Source of the DNA: Methylocystis sp.
Lineage (GTDB): Bacteria; Pseudomonadota; Alphaproteobacteria; Rhizobiales; Beijerinckiaceae
Length of the DNA stretch: 64,000 bases
Assembly (NCBI GenBank): GCA_022843405.1
Contig: JALHNQ010000003.1
Coordinates: forward strand, 57,743 to 121,742
Direction: 5' to 3'
The notes beneath the pieces are model-generated. The model was not told where the DNA came from. It saw only the letters and a program-made list of their open reading frames with translations, and did not search any database. The position numbers and the translations under genes were made by a program. Shown here piece by piece: positions 1 through 10,239 of the stretch (positions are counted from its first letter, which is position 1; each line of letters opens with the position of its first letter).

Positions 1-746
1 TCGGCGCGATTTCCTTCGCCGGCTATATCGCCGTAAGGCTGATCGGCTACCGCCGCGGCGTCGCTGTCGCCGGCATGGCGGGAGGGCTCGCGTCATCGAC
101 GGCCGCGACGGCGGCGATGTCCCGGCTGGCCCGCGAACAACCCTCGCAAATGGGCGCTTGCGCGGCGGGCGCGATCTTCGCGAATGCGATCATGGCGCCG
201 CGCGTTCTCGCGGTTGTCGCCGTCATCAACCCGACGCTTGCCTGGCGCCTGGCGGCGCCGGTCATTGCGGCCGGCGTTCTTTTTGCGCTCGCGGGCGTTT
301 TTCTGCTGCGGCGAAGCGCCAGCGAGCGTCCGGGGGAATCGAGCAGCCTCGCCGTCGCCAATCCGCTCGATCTTGTCGCGGTGCTGAAATTCGGCGCGCT
401 GCTCGCGACGGTGATGGTCCTGTCGCGGCTGGCGACTCATTTTGCAGGAAGCGCTGGCGCTTATGCGCTGGCGGTCATTTCCGGCATCGTCGACGTCGAC
501 GCGATTGCGCTCACCATGGCGCGGCTCGGCGCATCCGAGATCGGCCCAGGGGCGGCGGCGGGCGCCGTCCTGCTGGCGCTGCTTTCGAACACCGCGTCAA
601 AGATCGTGATGGGATCAGTGATCGGCGGCGCCGGGATGGGGCGCCGGCTCGCCGCCGCTTCGATTCTCGCCGTCGCCGGCGCCCTCGCGGCGCTGTGGCT
701 GTCGGGCTTCGCCGGCCTTCCGGACTCGCTCACACGGCCGCGGTGA
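1..746 (+). CDS. DUF4010/MgtC-like membrane protein, 5' truncated by the window edge
   Basis: The frame is open from base 3, so the beginning lies outside the window; the ORF track starts only at an internal methionine. The visible part is almost wholly hydrophobic with about seven membrane segments and has the run [17 protein letters not shown], typical of the DUF4010 half of MgtC/SapB-family inner-membrane proteins, followed by a second transmembrane bundle. The biochemical role of the family is not settled. Its stop codon overlaps the end of convergent trxA by 17 bases. The family call is from motif recognition; function is not inferred. Confidence 0.75.
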   Translation, partial: GAISFAGYIAVRLIGYRRGVAVAGMAGGLASSTAATAAMSRLAREQPSQMGACAAGAIFANAIMAPRVLAVVAVINPTLAWRLAAPVIAAGVLFALAGVFLLRRSASERPGESSSLAVANPLDLVAVLKFGALLATVMVLSRLATHFAGSAGAYALAVISGIVDVDAIALTMARLGASEIGPGAAAGAVLLALLSNTASKIVMGSVIGGAGMGRRLAAASILAVAGALAALWLSGFAGLPDSLTRPR

Positions 747-1050
747 TCCACCGCGACAATTCGCCCTTGGGGGCAGCGCCGACCTTTTGCGCGGCGGCCT
801 TTCCGTCCTTGAAGAGAATGAGCGTCGGAATCGAGCGTATGCCGAGCTTGCTCGCCACGGCGGGGTTTTCGTCGATGTTGAGCTTGACGACTTTGATCTT
901 TCCCTTCATTTCCGCGGCGATTTCTTCGAGCGCCGGGGCGATCATGCGGCAGGGACCGCACCACTCCGCCCAAAAATCGACAACGACCGGCTCGGCGGAT
1001 TTGAGCACCTCCTGTTCGAAAGTCGCGTCGGTGATTTTCTGAGTGCTCAT
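730..1050 (-). CDS. trxA: Thioredoxin
   Basis: Small cytosolic dithiol oxidoreductase of 106 residues, the usual length. The active site WCGPC lies at residues 30-34 and the cis-proline segment RSIPTLILF follows near residue 75. The ORF track extends this frame upstream to 1482, but the family start is MSTQKITD at 1050, preceded by a GAAAGG ribosome site; the extension crosses an intrinsic terminator and has no similarity to thioredoxins. It reduces protein disulfides and supplies electrons to enzymes such as ribonucleotide reductase and methionine sulfoxide reductase. Its 3' end overlaps the convergent upstream gene. Confidence 0.97.
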   Translation of the reverse strand: MSTQKITDATFEQEVLKSAEPVVVDFWAEWCGPCRMIAPALEEIAAEMKGKIKVVKLNIDENPAVASKLGIRSIPTLILFKDGKAAAQKVGAAPKGELSRWITAAV

Positions 1051-1209
1051 GGCCGGCCTTTCATTGGGAGATTTTTTGGGAAGACTTGCGCGGAAAGTAG
1101 GAACCGGGTCATCGCCCGTCAAGGCGAGGGCCTCGGCGTACCGGTTCGGGCCAATGGCGGATGGGCTCCGCCACGTCGAAGTTTCTTTAATATTTAGGTC
1201 GCAAGGCGA

Positions 1210-1256
1210 TAAAAACACAAAGAGCGGGGATGGCGTCTCGCCGCTCCCCGCTCTTT
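1210..1256 (-). terminator. Intrinsic terminator upstream of trxA
   Basis: AAAGAGCGGGGA (1219-1230) and TCCCCGCTCTTT (1245-1256) form a perfect 12-bp stem with a 14-base loop. On the minus strand it is followed by GTGTTTTTAT. There is no T-tract on the plus strand, so it ends leftward transcription. It sits 160 bases before the trxA start and therefore terminates the upstream RNA rather than trxA. Confidence 0.8.
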
Positions 1257-1480
1257 GGCACCCTGTCCTTAACCGAACTGAAACGCCATGCTCCGAAGTC
1301 TTAAGTCGCTCCGATAGCCTGTTCGCGGACTCATGTCCGAGCCTCGGCGAACCACGTACTGTTCGGCGTCCTCCCCGACTTGGACCGTAGCTGGGCCTAA
1401 TTCCTGCGACGCATTCGACGCTTAGGCTCTTACCCAACCAACCTGGCGAGCGAACACTATGACAAAACGAGCAGCCTGTC
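1210..1480 (-). ncRNA. Probable structured small RNA ending in an intrinsic terminator (class unknown)
   Basis: The gap between pccB and trxA holds no convincing protein but much secondary structure read on the minus strand. Paired elements are GCCTAA/TTAGGC (1395-1400 with 1422-1427), and GTTCGC/GCGAAC (1321-1326 with 1347-1352) enclosing GGAC/GTCC. It closes with a 12-bp perfect stem and T-tract. A possible promoter (TTGAAG with TCATAG about 18 bases on) lies just upstream, predicting a transcript of roughly 240 nt. It lacks the hallmarks I know for tmRNA, RNase P RNA or SRP RNA. A 6S-like RNA or a long trxA leader with an attenuator are alternatives. Confidence 0.45.
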
Positions 1481-1608
1481 ACTTCAAAAATGATGCAGTT
1501 TGGCGAATTTTGTGATGCGGCGCCGACGTTTTAGGCGACAGTCTCGGCGGCGTCAGATTGACGCAGCGCGGTGCATTGGGGACGGCCGGCGGGCGCCGCT
1601 GCGGCGCG

Positions 1609-3144
1609 TCACAACGGAATATTGTCGTGCTTCTTCCATGGATTTTCGAGTTCCTTGTGACGCAGCAGCGCAAGCGCGCGCCCGATTCGTTTGCGCGTCA
1701 AACGGGGCATGATCACTTCGTCGATGTAGCCGCGCTCGGCAGCGACGAACGGCGACAGGAAGCGGTCTTCATATTCCTTGGTGCGCTGAGCGATCTTCTC
1801 GGGATCGCCGAGGTCGGAGCGGAAAATAATTTCGACCGCGCCCTTCGCGCCCATGACGGCGATCTGCGCCGACGGCCAAGCGTAATTGACGTCGCCGCGA
1901 AGATGTTTCGACGCCATGACGTCATAGGCGCCGCCGAACGCCTTGCGTGTGATGAGGGTCACCTTCGGCACTGTCGCTTCGGCGTAAGCGAACAGCAGTT
2001 TCGCGCCATGCTTGATGAGACCGCCATATTCCTGCGCGGTGCCGGGTAGAAATCCCGGCACGTCGACGAAAGTGACGATCGGAATGTTGAAGCAGTCGCA
2101 AAAACGCACGAAGCGCGCCGCCTTCTTGGAGGCGTCGATGTCGAGCACGCCGGCGAGCACGAGAGGCTGGTTGGCGACGAAGCCGACCGTACGCCCTTCG
2201 ATGCGACCGAAGCCGACCACCATGTTGCGCGCGTGCGCTTCCTGGATTTCGAAGAAGTCGGCCTCGTCGACGACCTTATGGATGAGCTCCTTGACGTCGT
2301 AGGGTTTGTTGGGATTGTCCGGAATGATCGTGTCGAGCGAATCATCGACGCGATCGACTTCGTCGAAAGCCGGCCATTCCGGCGCCTCCTCCTGATTGGA
2401 CGACGGGAGAAAATCAATCAGCCGCCGCATCTGCAGCAGCGCTTCGACGTCATTGTCGTAGGCGCGGTCGGCGATCGAACTCTTGGTTGTATGCACCGAA
2501 GCGCCGCCAAGTTCTTCCGCCGTCACGGTCTCGTTCGTCACGGTCTTCACGACGTCCGGTCCGGTGACGAACATGTAGCTCGTGTCGCGCACCATGAAGA
2601 TGAAATCCGTCATCGCCGGCGAATAGACGTCGCCGCCGGCGCAAGGGCCCATGATCACCGAGATTTGCGGAATGACGCCGGAGGCCAGCACATTGCGCTG
2701 GAAGACTTCGCCATAGCCGCCGAGCGCCGCGACGCCTTCCTGAATGCGCGCGCCGCCAGCGTCGAAGAGGCCGATGATCGGCGCGCGATTCTTGAGCGCC
2801 ATGTCCTGCAGCTTGGTGATTTTTTGCGCGTGAGTCTCCGACAGAGAGCCGCCGAAGACGGTGAAGTCCTTGGCGAAGACGAAGACGGCGCGGCCGTTGA
2901 CGGTGCCCCAGCCGGTGACGACGCCGTCGCCCGAGATTTTCTCGCCCCGATCCATCCCGAAATCGGTGCAGCGATGCGCGACGAACATGTCGAACTCTTC
3001 GAACGATTCGTGATCGAGCAGAAGTTCGATTCGCTCTCGCGCGGTGAGCTTGCCACGAGCATGCTGCGCTTCGATGCGCTTCTGTCCGCCGCCCAGCCGC
3101 GCGGACGCGCGTCGCTGTTCGAGCCCGTCGAGAATATGTTTCAT
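1609..3144 (-). CDS. pccB: Propionyl-CoA carboxylase, beta (carboxyltransferase) subunit
   Basis: 511-residue carboxyltransferase of the AccD/PccB family. It transfers carboxyl from biotin on the alpha subunit to propionyl-CoA, giving methylmalonyl-CoA. The chain begins [12 protein letters not shown] and runs at full length through [11 protein letters not shown] to a basic C-terminus; glycine-rich acyl-CoA and carboxybiotin pockets are visible ([40 protein letters not shown]). I chose the start at 3144 over the ORF-track start at 3204 because the extra 20 residues are not family-like. The biotin-carrying alpha subunit is not in the window. mutA at 24.9 kb would act two steps later in the same route to succinyl-CoA. 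Confidence 0.93.
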   Translation of the reverse strand: MKHILDGLEQRRASARLGGGQKRIEAQHARGKLTARERIELLLDHESFEEFDMFVAHRCTDFGMDRGEKISGDGVVTGWGTVNGRAVFVFAKDFTVFGGSLSETHAQKITKLQDMALKNRAPIIGLFDAGGARIQEGVAALGGYGEVFQRNVLASGVIPQISVIMGPCAGGDVYSPAMTDFIFMVRDTSYMFVTGPDVVKTVTNETVTAEELGGASVHTTKSSIADRAYDNDVEALLQMRRLIDFLPSSNQEEAPEWPAFDEVDRVDDSLDTIIPDNPNKPYDVKELIHKVVDEADFFEIQEAHARNMVVGFGRIEGRTVGFVANQPLVLAGVLDIDASKKAARFVRFCDCFNIPIVTFVDVPGFLPGTAQEYGGLIKHGAKLLFAYAEATVPKVTLITRKAFGGAYDVMASKHLRGDVNYAWPSAQIAVMGAKGAVEIIFRSDLGDPEKIAQRTKEYEDRFLSPFVAAERGYIDEVIMPRLTRKRIGRALALLRHKELENPWKKHDNIPL

Positions 3145-3184
3145 GTCTTGGCCTGTTGCTGATGATGACTGATGTCGAGCGCGG

Positions 3185-3847
3185 CTAGAGACTGCGCGAG
3201 CCAAGCCGCCAGCGCGCGATGTCGGCGCCGGTCAACATGTAAAGCCTGTCGGGCGACGTCCGCTCGGCGAGCTTCACGAGTTCGGTGCTGATGCCCATCA
3301 TCGCCGCATAGCGCGAGAGCGTCTGGAGCATGCCGCCATCGTCCAAATTGCGTTCGCGAACGAATCCGCCCTCGGCGATGTCGAAATTCGTCGAATAATT
3401 GAACATGCGGTGCACGCCGACGCTGCTTTGCGCCGGGATGACGCGCTTCCTGCCGCCCATCAGCGCGTAGACGCAGGCCGAATAGCAGCGGCCCGAAACA
3501 AGCGCCATCGTGCGCGATTGATCTGATGCGGGACGGGCGACGATCACGGCCATGCCGAGCTTGCGGAGGGCTTGGCCGAATTCCATCGAGGCGACGACCT
3601 TGCCGCCGGGCGAGTCGAGCAGCACAATTCCGCGCACATTGCCCCCGCGGGCGTTTTCGCGCACGAAGGCGAGAAAGGCGTCGGGCGTCGCTTCGCCGAT
3701 TTCGCCTTGCGCCGCGATCACCTGCGGGCAACTGGCGCCGCAGCCGCCCGAATTCAGGCCGACGACGCGAAAGCTCATTTCCTCGGCGCGCGCGGATGAG
3801 GCGGCGGCGACGCACAGAGCGAGCAGGACGGTTTTGATCAGTTTCAT
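3185..3847 (-). CDS. Secreted ClpP-fold (periplasmic protease-like) protein
   Basis: 220 residues with a clear signal peptide ([21 protein letters not shown]). The mature part resembles the ClpP/crotonase-fold periplasmic proteins of the COG3904 type: [21 protein letters not shown] matches the strand-turn-helix preceding the oxyanion hole, and [15 protein letters not shown] holds the serine and cysteines where ClpP-like enzymes carry the nucleophile. Substrate and activity are unknown. The start at 3847 is set by the signal peptide; the longer ORF-track start would run into the tRNA gene. It sits just upstream of pccB with a short gap, with no functional link evident. Confidence 0.7.
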   Translation of the reverse strand: MKLIKTVLLALCVAAASSARAEEMSFRVVGLNSGGCGASCPQVIAAQGEIGEATPDAFLAFVRENARGGNVRGIVLLDSPGGKVVASMEFGQALRKLGMAVIVARPASDQSRTMALVSGRCYSACVYALMGGRKRVIPAQSSVGVHRMFNYSTNFDIAEGGFVRERNLDDGGMLQTLSRYAAMMGISTELVKLAERTSPDRLYMLTGADIARWRLGSRSL

Positions 3848-3894
3848 CCAGGCGGCCTTCTTTGGTCCGAGCAGCCTAAAGCGAATTCCGGCGC

Positions 3895-3970
3895 TGGTGG
3901 GCGGTGACGGTCTCGAACCGCCGACCCTCTCGGTGTAAACGAGATGCTCTACCAACTGAGCTAACCGCCC
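3895..3970 (-). tRNA. tRNA-Val (anticodon TAC)
   Basis: Read on the minus strand, the sequence begins GGGCGGTTAGCTCAGTTGGT and folds as a standard cloverleaf: a 7-bp acceptor stem GGGCGGT/ACCGCCC, the D arm, anticodon stem CTCGT/ACGAG-type pairing around TTTACAC (anticodon TAC), and the T arm GGCGGTTCGAGACCGTC. The terminal CCA is encoded (TGG at 3895-3897 on the plus strand). 76 bases. Confidence 0.96.
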
Positions 3971-4120
3971 CTAACAACGCGACATGCGGCCTGCGCGGTT
4001 TTAAGGGCGGGGTCGGCGCGAAGCAAGCCGGATCAAAAACGACGGCCGCCGGGATGCCGACGGCCATCGTGCGAAGTTCTGGAAAAACGCCTGCGACGCC
4101 AGCGTCTCCCGGCGCCGGAG

Positions 4121-4402
4121 CTATTTGGCTTTATTGAGCGAGGCTTTCAGCGTCGCGCCAGGCTTGAAACGGGCGCTCTTCGACGCTGGAATCTTGATCT
4201 CTTCGCCGGTCGCCGGATTGCGGCCCTTGCCGGCCGCGCGCTTCTTGACCGAAAAGGTGCCGAAGCCGACGAGGCGGACGTCGTCGCCCTTCTTGAGGGC
4301 CTTGGTGATGCCGTCGATGACGGCGTCGATGGCGGCGGCCGCCGCCGCTTTCGAGCTGTCCGTCTCGTTCGCGACGTGCTCGACGAGTTCCAGTTTGTTC
4401 AT
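4121..4402 (-). CDS. hupB: DNA-binding protein HU
   Basis: 93-residue histone-like protein that bends and compacts DNA as a dimer. The sequence MNKLELVEHVANETDSSKA, the arm region GFGTFSVKKRAAGKGRNPATGEEI and the lysine-rich end FKPGATLKASLNK are all characteristic. The start at 4402 gives the family length; the ORF track overextends upstream. The order clpX-lon-hupB (read leftward) is a conserved alphaproteobacterial neighbourhood. A terminator between lon and hupB and a 329-base gap suggest hupB has its own promoter. Confidence 0.96.
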   Translation of the reverse strand: MNKLELVEHVANETDSSKAAAAAAIDAVIDGITKALKKGDDVRLVGFGTFSVKKRAAGKGRNPATGEEIKIPASKSARFKPGATLKASLNKAK

Positions 4403-4731
4403 GGCTTTTGTCCTTCCGTTTCGCTGCGAGGCGCCCGGCGTAGAATGCGTGACCTCGAATCGGCGTTGCGCAGCGATGGCGAGTGTTGGTCGCGAATCGC
4501 AGGAAATGCAAGGGATACCGGCCGCCAAAGGCGCAGAATCGCTGGATTCCCGGGGGAAACGACCGCCGCGCCGCGAAAAATTGATGCGTTCCGTGGGTTG
4601 CGGCCCACGCATCGGGGCTTAGAACGAGTATAATTCCGCCAGGGCTAGAACGAAAAGAGCCCCGCCGGAAGGCAGGGCTCTCAAACCATTCGCCGGACGT
4701 CAGGCTGCATTCAGGCGGAACGCGCCGCGCG
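4403..4731 (-). promoter_or_regulatory. lon-hupB intergenic region
   Basis: 329 bases without a gene. It contains the lon terminator (4653-4682) and presumably the hupB promoter. I could not pick out a convincing -35/-10 pair. A short inverted stretch, GATGCGTTCCGTGGGTTGCGG followed by CCCACGCATC, can form a stem that may belong to the hupB leader. Confidence 0.4.
4653..4682 (-). terminator. Intrinsic terminator after lon
   Basis: On the minus strand AGAGCCCTGCC-TTCC-GGCGGGGCTCT is followed by TTTTCG. The stem is GC-rich and lies 50 bases past the lon stop codon, so it should separate lon from hupB transcription. Confidence 0.8.
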
Positions 4732-7161
4732 CTAATGCGCGCGCACGCCCGACCCGTCGTCATCGCTGATGGCGGCGTTGTGCTTGGCGATGGCGGCGGC
4801 GTCTTCCCGCCATTCGATCGGCGTCGGCTGGGAGACGAGCGCGTGTCGCAGCACCTCGTCCATGCGCGCAACCGGGACGATCTCCAGGCCGTTCTTCACC
4901 GCGTCGGGGATTTCCGCCAGATCCTTGGCGTTCTCCTCGGGGATCAGCACCTTCTTCAAGCCGCCGCGCAAGGCCGCCAGCAGCTTTTCCTTCAAGCCGC
5001 CGATCGGCAGCACCCGGCCGCGCAAAGTGATCTCGCCGGTCATGGCGATGTCGCGCTTGACGGGAATGCCGGTGATGATCGAGACGATGGCGGTCGCCAT
5101 CGCCACGCCCGCCGACGGCCCATCCTTGGGCGTCGCGCCTTCCGGCACGTGCACATGGAAGTCGCGGCGATCGAAGATCGGCGGTTCGACGCCAAAGTCG
5201 ACGGCGCGCGAGCGCACATAGGACGCCGCCGCTGAAATCGACTCTTTCATCACGTCGCGCAGATTGCCGGTGACCGTCATCTTGCCCTTGCCGGGCATCA
5301 TGACACCTTCGATCGTCAGCAATTCGCCGCCGACCTCGGTCCAGGCAAGTCCCGTCACGACGCCGACCTGATCTTCGAGTTCGGCCTCGCCATAGCGGAA
5401 TTTCGGCACGCCGAGATAATCCGAGAGATTCTCGTTGGTGACGACGATCTTCTCCTTCTTCTTGAGGAGAATTTCCTTCACCGCCTTGCGCGCCAGATTG
5501 GAGATTTCGCGCTCCAGATTGCGCACGCCCGCTTCGCGCGTGTAGCGGCGGATGAGCGTGAGCAGCCCGTCGTCGTCGATCATCCATTCTTCAGGCGCAA
5601 GGCCATGCTTATGCACCGCGTTGGGGATGAGGTGCCTGCGCGCGATCTCGGCCTTCTCGCTTTCCGTGTAGCCGGCGATGCGGATGATTTCCATACGATC
5701 CATCAGCGGCGGCGGAATGTTGAGCGTATTCGCCGTCGTGACGAACATCACGTTCGAAAGGTCGTAGTCGACCTCGAGGTAATGGTCGTTGAACGTGGCG
5801 TTCTGCTCAGGGTCCAACACTTCGAGCAGGGCCGATGACGGATCGCCGCGGAAGTCCATGCCCATCTTGTCGATCTCGTCGAGCAGGAAGAGCGGATTGG
5901 ACGTCTTCGCCTTGCGCATCGACTGGATGATCTTGCCGGGCATCGAGCCGATATAGGTGCGCCGATGTCCGCGGATTTCCGCTTCGTCGCGCACGCCGCC
6001 AAGCGACATGCGCACGAATTCGCGGCCCGTGGCCTTGGCGATCGACTTGCCAAGCGAGGTCTTGCCGACGCCGGGCGGGCCGACGAGGCAGAGGATCGGG
6101 CCGGTCAGCTTGTTGGCGCGACTCTGCACGGCGAGATATTCAAGGATACGCTCCTTGACCTTCTCGAGGCCGAAATGCTCGGCGTCGAGCACGGCCTCCG
6201 CCTGCCCGAGATCACGCTTCACCTTGGAGCGCTTGCCCCATGGGATCGACAGGATCCAGTCGAGATAGTTGCGCACGACGGTGGCTTCGGCGGACATCGG
6301 CGACATCTGCCGCAGCTTTTTGAACTCGGCGAAGGCCTTGTCGCGGGCCTCCTTGGAGAGCTTGGTGTTCTTGATGCGCTCCTCGAGCTCGGCGAGGTCG
6401 TCCTTGCCTTCCTCGTCGCCGAGCTCCTTCTGGATCGCCTTCATCTGCTCGTTGAGGTAATATTCGCGCTGCGTCTTCTCCATCTGGCGCTTGACGCGCG
6501 TGCGAATGCGCTTCTCGACCTGCAGGACAGAGATTTCGCTCTCCATCAGCGACAGGCATTTTTCGAGGCGGCGCGCGACGCTCATTGTCTCAAGCACGTC
6601 CTGCTTCTCGGCGATCTTGACCGAAAGGTGAGACGCCACGGTGTCGGCGAGTTTCGAAAAGTCGTCGATCTGCGTGACCGCGCCGACGACCTCGGACGAG
6701 ACCCGCTTGTTGAGTTTCACATAGCTTTCGAATTCGGCGATCACCGAGCGGCCGAGCGCTTCGACTTCGACCGGAGAGCCGAGATCATCGGCGAGAACTT
6801 CGGCGTCCGCCTCATAATAGTCGTCGGCGCGCGTGTAGGTGCGCACGCTGGCGCGCGCCACGCCCTCGACCAGCACTTTCACCGTGCCGTCAGGCAGCTT
6901 CAGAAGCTGCAATACCGAAGCGAGCGTCCCGATCGAATAGATGGCGTCCGTCGCGGGATCGTCGTCGCCCGCGTTCTTCTGGGTCGCTAGCAGAATAAGC
7001 CTGTCGGATTTCGTCACCTCCTCAAGCGCGCGGATGGATTTTTCGCGGGCGACGAAAAGTGGGACGATCATGTGCGGAAAGACGACAATGTCGCGTAGCG
7101 GCAGCACCGGATAGCTCTCGACCGCTCCGGGCGTGACGGCGTCTCGCTTTTCGTTCGACAT
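4732..7161 (-). CDS. lon: ATP-dependent protease Lon (La)
   Basis: 809-residue AAA+ serine protease that degrades misfolded and regulatory proteins. Domains in order: N-terminal substrate-binding region (about 1-310), AAA+ module with Walker A GPPGVGKT and Walker B FLLDEIDK, and C-terminal protease domain with the catalytic serine at DGPSAG (Ser683) and lysine at GGLKEK (Lys726), the same 43-residue spacing as in E. coli Lon. It lies between clpX and hupB as in other alphaproteobacteria. A sigma-32-like promoter is visible upstream, fitting heat-shock induction. No oddities in the coding sequence. Confidence 0.98.
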   Translation of the reverse strand: MSNEKRDAVTPGAVESYPVLPLRDIVVFPHMIVPLFVAREKSIRALEEVTKSDRLILLATQKNAGDDDPATDAIYSIGTLASVLQLLKLPDGTVKVLVEGVARASVRTYTRADDYYEADAEVLADDLGSPVEVEALGRSVIAEFESYVKLNKRVSSEVVGAVTQIDDFSKLADTVASHLSVKIAEKQDVLETMSVARRLEKCLSLMESEISVLQVEKRIRTRVKRQMEKTQREYYLNEQMKAIQKELGDEEGKDDLAELEERIKNTKLSKEARDKAFAEFKKLRQMSPMSAEATVVRNYLDWILSIPWGKRSKVKRDLGQAEAVLDAEHFGLEKVKERILEYLAVQSRANKLTGPILCLVGPPGVGKTSLGKSIAKATGREFVRMSLGGVRDEAEIRGHRRTYIGSMPGKIIQSMRKAKTSNPLFLLDEIDKMGMDFRGDPSSALLEVLDPEQNATFNDHYLEVDYDLSNVMFVTTANTLNIPPPLMDRMEIIRIAGYTESEKAEIARRHLIPNAVHKHGLAPEEWMIDDDGLLTLIRRYTREAGVRNLEREISNLARKAVKEILLKKKEKIVVTNENLSDYLGVPKFRYGEAELEDQVGVVTGLAWTEVGGELLTIEGVMMPGKGKMTVTGNLRDVMKESISAAASYVRSRAVDFGVEPPIFDRRDFHVHVPEGATPKDGPSAGVAMATAIVSIITGIPVKRDIAMTGEITLRGRVLPIGGLKEKLLAALRGGLKKVLIPEENAKDLAEIPDAVKNGLEIVPVARMDEVLRHALVSQPTPIEWREDAAAIAKHNAAISDDDGSGVRAH

Positions 7162-7307
7162 TTTCTTGTCCTGTCCTTGACCACGCCCCGCTCAGGCGGC
7201 GACGCGAGACCGAGGGCGATTTGGGTTTAAGGCCGCGATACGGTCGCCCGCCGATGTCGCGCCACAATAGAGCCGCCCGCGATCGCGCCAGACGGCCCCG
7301 CTAAGGC

Positions 7308-7336
7308 AAATGGTGTACGCAAACAATTGATTCAAG
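7308..7336 (-). promoter_or_regulatory. Heat-shock (RpoH/sigma-32-type) promoter for lon
   Basis: On the minus strand CTTGAA is followed after 15 bases by CACCATTT, close to the known sigma-32 consensus CTTGAAA-N11-16-CCCCATNT. It lies about 150 bases upstream of the lon start codon, in the clpX-lon gap. lon is a classical RpoH regulon member, so position and target agree. Not experimentally shown here. Confidence 0.65.
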
Positions 7337-7391
7337 GCGCTGCGGCGCCCAAGCACAATCCCGGGAGCGGCGCTCCCTTTATCGCGGCGCG

Positions 7392-8657
7392 TCAGGCGCT
7401 TGCGCCGCTCTTTTCGCTGCGTTCGGCGTAAATGTAGAGAGGCCTGGCTTTGCCCTCAACCACTTCCGGCCCGATCACAACCTGTTCAACGCCCTCCAAG
7501 CCCGGCAGATCGAACATTGTGTCTAGCAAGATTCCTTCCATGATCGAGCGCAGGCCGCGCGCGCCGGTGTGGCGTTCGATCGCCTTGCGGGCGACGGACG
7601 ACAGCGCGTCGTCCTGGAAGGTGAGTTCGACGTTTTCCATCTCGAAGAGCCGCTGATACTGCTTAACCAGCGCATTTTTGGGCTCGGTGAGAATCCGTTT
7701 CAGCGCCTCTTCGTCGAGATCTTCAAGCGTCGCGATGACCGGAAGGCGGCCGACGAATTCAGGAATGAGTCCAAACTTCAGCAGGTCCTCGGGCTGCACC
7801 TGCCTGAAAATGTCGCCGGTGCGTCGTTCATCGGGCGCCTGCACGGTCGCCCCGAAGCCGATCGACGTGTTGCGGCCGCGGGCGGAAATGATCTTTTCGA
7901 GCCCCGCGAAAGCGCCGCCGCAGATGAAGAGGATGTTCGTCGTGTCGACCTGCAGGAACTCTTGCTGGGGATGCTTGCGTCCGCCCTGCGGCGGCACGGA
8001 GGCGATGGTGCCCTCCATGATTTTCAGGAGCGCCTGCTGCACGCCTTCGCCCGAGACGTCGCGCGTGATCGAGGGGTTGTCGGACTTACGCGAAATCTTG
8101 TCGATTTCGTCTACATAGACGATGCCGCGCTGGGCGCGTTCGACGTTATAGTCCGACGCCTGCAAAAGCTTGAGGATGATATTTTCGACGTCCTCGCCGA
8201 CATAGCCCGCCTCGGTCAGGGTGGTGGCGTCGGCCATGGTGAAGGGCACGTCGAGAATGCGGGCCAGGGTCTGCGCCAGCATGGTCTTGCCCACGCCGGT
8301 TGGACCGACCAGCAGAATATTGGACTTTGCGAGCTCCACGTCGCCGTGCTTCGTCGCGTGGTTGAGGCGCTTGTAATGGTTGTGGACCGCGACCGAGAGA
8401 ACGCGCTTGGCCTGGGACTGGCCGATCACATAGTCGTCCAGCACCTTACAAATCTCTCGCGGGGTCGGAATGCCGTCGCGCTGCTTGACGAGCGAGGATT
8501 TGTTCTCCTCGCGAATGATGTCCATGCAGAGTTCGACGCATTCGTCGCAGATGAACACCGTCGGGCCGGCGATAAGCTTACGCACCTCATGCTGGCTCTT
8601 GCCGCAGAAGGAGCAGTAAAGCGTGTTCTTGGAATCGCCGCCGCCGACCTTGCTCAT
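7392..8657 (-). CDS. clpX: ATP-dependent Clp protease ATP-binding subunit ClpX
   Basis: 421-residue AAA+ unfoldase that recognises tagged substrates and feeds them to ClpP. The N-terminal zinc-binding domain has four cysteines (Cys15, Cys18, Cys37, Cys40). Walker A GPTGVGKT is at 118-125, Walker [10 protein letters not shown] near 190, and the sensor and arginine finger regions are normal. The partner gene clpP, which usually lies immediately upstream in this group, is not here: the next gene upstream is a phosphofructokinase. In the clpX-lon gap a GGGAGCGCCGCTCCC stem without a T-tract follows clpX, so read-through into lon remains possible. Confidence 0.98.
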   Translation of the reverse strand: MSKVGGGDSKNTLYCSFCGKSQHEVRKLIAGPTVFICDECVELCMDIIREENKSSLVKQRDGIPTPREICKVLDDYVIGQSQAKRVLSVAVHNHYKRLNHATKHGDVELAKSNILLVGPTGVGKTMLAQTLARILDVPFTMADATTLTEAGYVGEDVENIILKLLQASDYNVERAQRGIVYVDEIDKISRKSDNPSITRDVSGEGVQQALLKIMEGTIASVPPQGGRKHPQQEFLQVDTTNILFICGGAFAGLEKIISARGRNTSIGFGATVQAPDERRTGDIFRQVQPEDLLKFGLIPEFVGRLPVIATLEDLDEEALKRILTEPKNALVKQYQRLFEMENVELTFQDDALSSVARKAIERHTGARGLRSIMEGILLDTMFDLPGLEGVEQVVIGPEVVEGKARPLYIYAERSEKSGASA

Positions 8658-8747
8658 CTTATTCTCCTATCGGGCCGGCCTGCCGGGCGAATCGACCCGA
8701 ACACTTGTGATACCGGCGCCCAACTAACAAAAGGTGGAAGCGGTTGG

Positions 8748-8781
8748 CGTTCCCGCTCCTCATCCGTTCCCGCTCCTCATC
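8748..8781. repeat. 17-bp tandem duplication upstream of clpX
   Basis: CGTTCCCGCTCCTCATC occurs twice head to tail (8748-8764 and 8765-8781) in the 250-base gap between the phosphofructokinase gene and clpX. It could be a duplicated regulator site or a simple slippage duplication. Confidence 0.7.
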
Positions 8782-8907
8782 CACCGTTTCGGTCGTTAGC
8801 GACGAACACCCGAGAACCATGACTGGTTAGTGTATTTTAGACGACGGTCAAATTGCAACCTTCGCCGGAAATTCCGTTAAAGCAAGATTGGCGCCCGGGC
8901 GGCCGGC

Positions 8908-10128
8908 TCAGGCGGTGAGGATTTTGGGCACCCGGTTGAGCCGCAATCGATAGGCGTCGGGCATGCCGCTGCCGAGCAGCGGGCGCAGATAGAGCCGGAA
9001 GGCGTCGGTCACGTCCGTGCCACAGGGGCTAATGTATTCGTCGGGCATGACTTTTGTCTTCGCCGCGATCTCTTCGAGCGGCGTCAGTTGATAGTCGACC
9101 GAGTAAAAGCCGGTCCGGTGGATCGTCACCGAGCCGTCGCGATCGCCCCAGATGGCGTATTGCACCGCCTTCTCGCCGACTTCGCGGGCCTCGCGCTGGT
9201 CGACGTCGGAGACGCAGCCGACGAAGCTCCGCTGCACATAGCCGAAAGTGTCGGCGCGCACCCGCTTGAATCCCAGCCGGTCCTTGACGAGCCGAGTGAG
9301 TTCGTCGGCGAGCGCGCCGCCGCCGAGATGGACATTGCCGTGATCGTCCCGCTCAACGGTCTTGGCGAGCTTTTCGGCGATCGGCGTATGGTTCTCGTCG
9401 CAGACGCCCTCGGAAACCGCGACCACGCAGCGGCCGTATTTCGCCATCGTCGCCTTCACGTCGGCCAGGAACTTATCGACGATAAAGGCGCGCTCTGGAA
9501 TGTAGATGAGATGCGGGCCGTCGTCGGGGAACTTTTTGCCAAGCGCGGAGGCGGCGGTCAGAAATCCGGCGTGGCGACCCATGACGATGGCGATATAGAC
9601 GCCGGGCAGGGCCCAATTGTCGAGATTGGCGCCGGCGAAGGCCTGCGCCACCCAGCGCGCCGCCGAGGGAAAGCCGGGCGTGTGGTCGTTGACCACCAGG
9701 TCATTGTCGATGGTTTTGGGAATGTGAATGGTCCGCAGCGGATAGCCGGCGCTTTGGGCCTCCTGCGAGACGATGCGCACCGTGTCCGACGAATCATTGC
9801 CGCCGATATAGAAAAAACAGCCGACTCCATGCGCGCGCAGGACGCGAAAGATTTCCTGGCAATATTTGAGGTCCGGCTTGTCGCGGGTCGAGCCGAGCGC
9901 CGAAGACGGGGTGCAGGCGACGAGTTCGAGATTGTGGGTCGTCTCCTGGGTGAGGTCGACGAAATCCTCATTGACGATGCCGCGCACCCCGTGGAACGCG
10001 CCATAGACCCGCTCGACCTCGCGGAATTTGCGCGACTCGAGCACGGCGCCGACGAGCGACTGGTTGATGACGGCGGTGGGGCCGCCGCCTTGGGCGACGA
10101 GAACTTTGGAATAATCAATGGCGGTCAC
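8908..10128 (-). CDS. Pyrophosphate-dependent 6-phosphofructokinase
   Basis: 406-residue phosphofructokinase-family enzyme that phosphorylates fructose 6-phosphate, probably using pyrophosphate reversibly. The nucleotide/PPi region reads YIGGNDSSDT (GGNDS at 109-113), and the substrate motif is PKTIDND (137-143). The lysine in PKTIDND, where ATP-dependent enzymes have glycine, marks the PPi-type group. VMGRHAGFLTAASAL and GYVQRS are further family blocks. PPi-dependent PFKs are known from methanotrophs, where they also act on sedoheptulose 7-phosphate and ribulose 5-phosphate. It lies next to clpX without an obvious functional connection. Confidence 0.88.
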   Translation of the reverse strand: MTAIDYSKVLVAQGGGPTAVINQSLVGAVLESRKFREVERVYGAFHGVRGIVNEDFVDLTQETTHNLELVACTPSSALGSTRDKPDLKYCQEIFRVLRAHGVGCFFYIGGNDSSDTVRIVSQEAQSAGYPLRTIHIPKTIDNDLVVNDHTPGFPSAARWVAQAFAGANLDNWALPGVYIAIVMGRHAGFLTAASALGKKFPDDGPHLIYIPERAFIVDKFLADVKATMAKYGRCVVAVSEGVCDENHTPIAEKLAKTVERDDHGNVHLGGGALADELTRLVKDRLGFKRVRADTFGYVQRSFVGCVSDVDQREAREVGEKAVQYAIWGDRDGSVTIHRTGFYSVDYQLTPLEEIAAKTKVMPDEYISPCGTDVTDAFRLYLRPLLGSGMPDAYRLRLNRVPKILTA

Positions 10129-10239
10129 GACAAGCTCCCGGGAACCTGCGGCGCTTTCCCACGATCGCAGGACGGCGGCGCTTCACTCGCGCCGCGCTTA
10201 TATTCTCGGGCGCGAGGCGGTTCAAATCGGATCGGACGA

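Noticed and set aside
1051-1482. Upstream extension of the trxA frame
   Set aside because: It would place about 144 non-thioredoxin residues across an intrinsic terminator; the normal start has a good ribosome site.
8748-8781. Possible CRISPR-like repeat
   Set aside because: Only two contiguous 17-bp units with no spacers and no cas genes; a simple tandem duplication.
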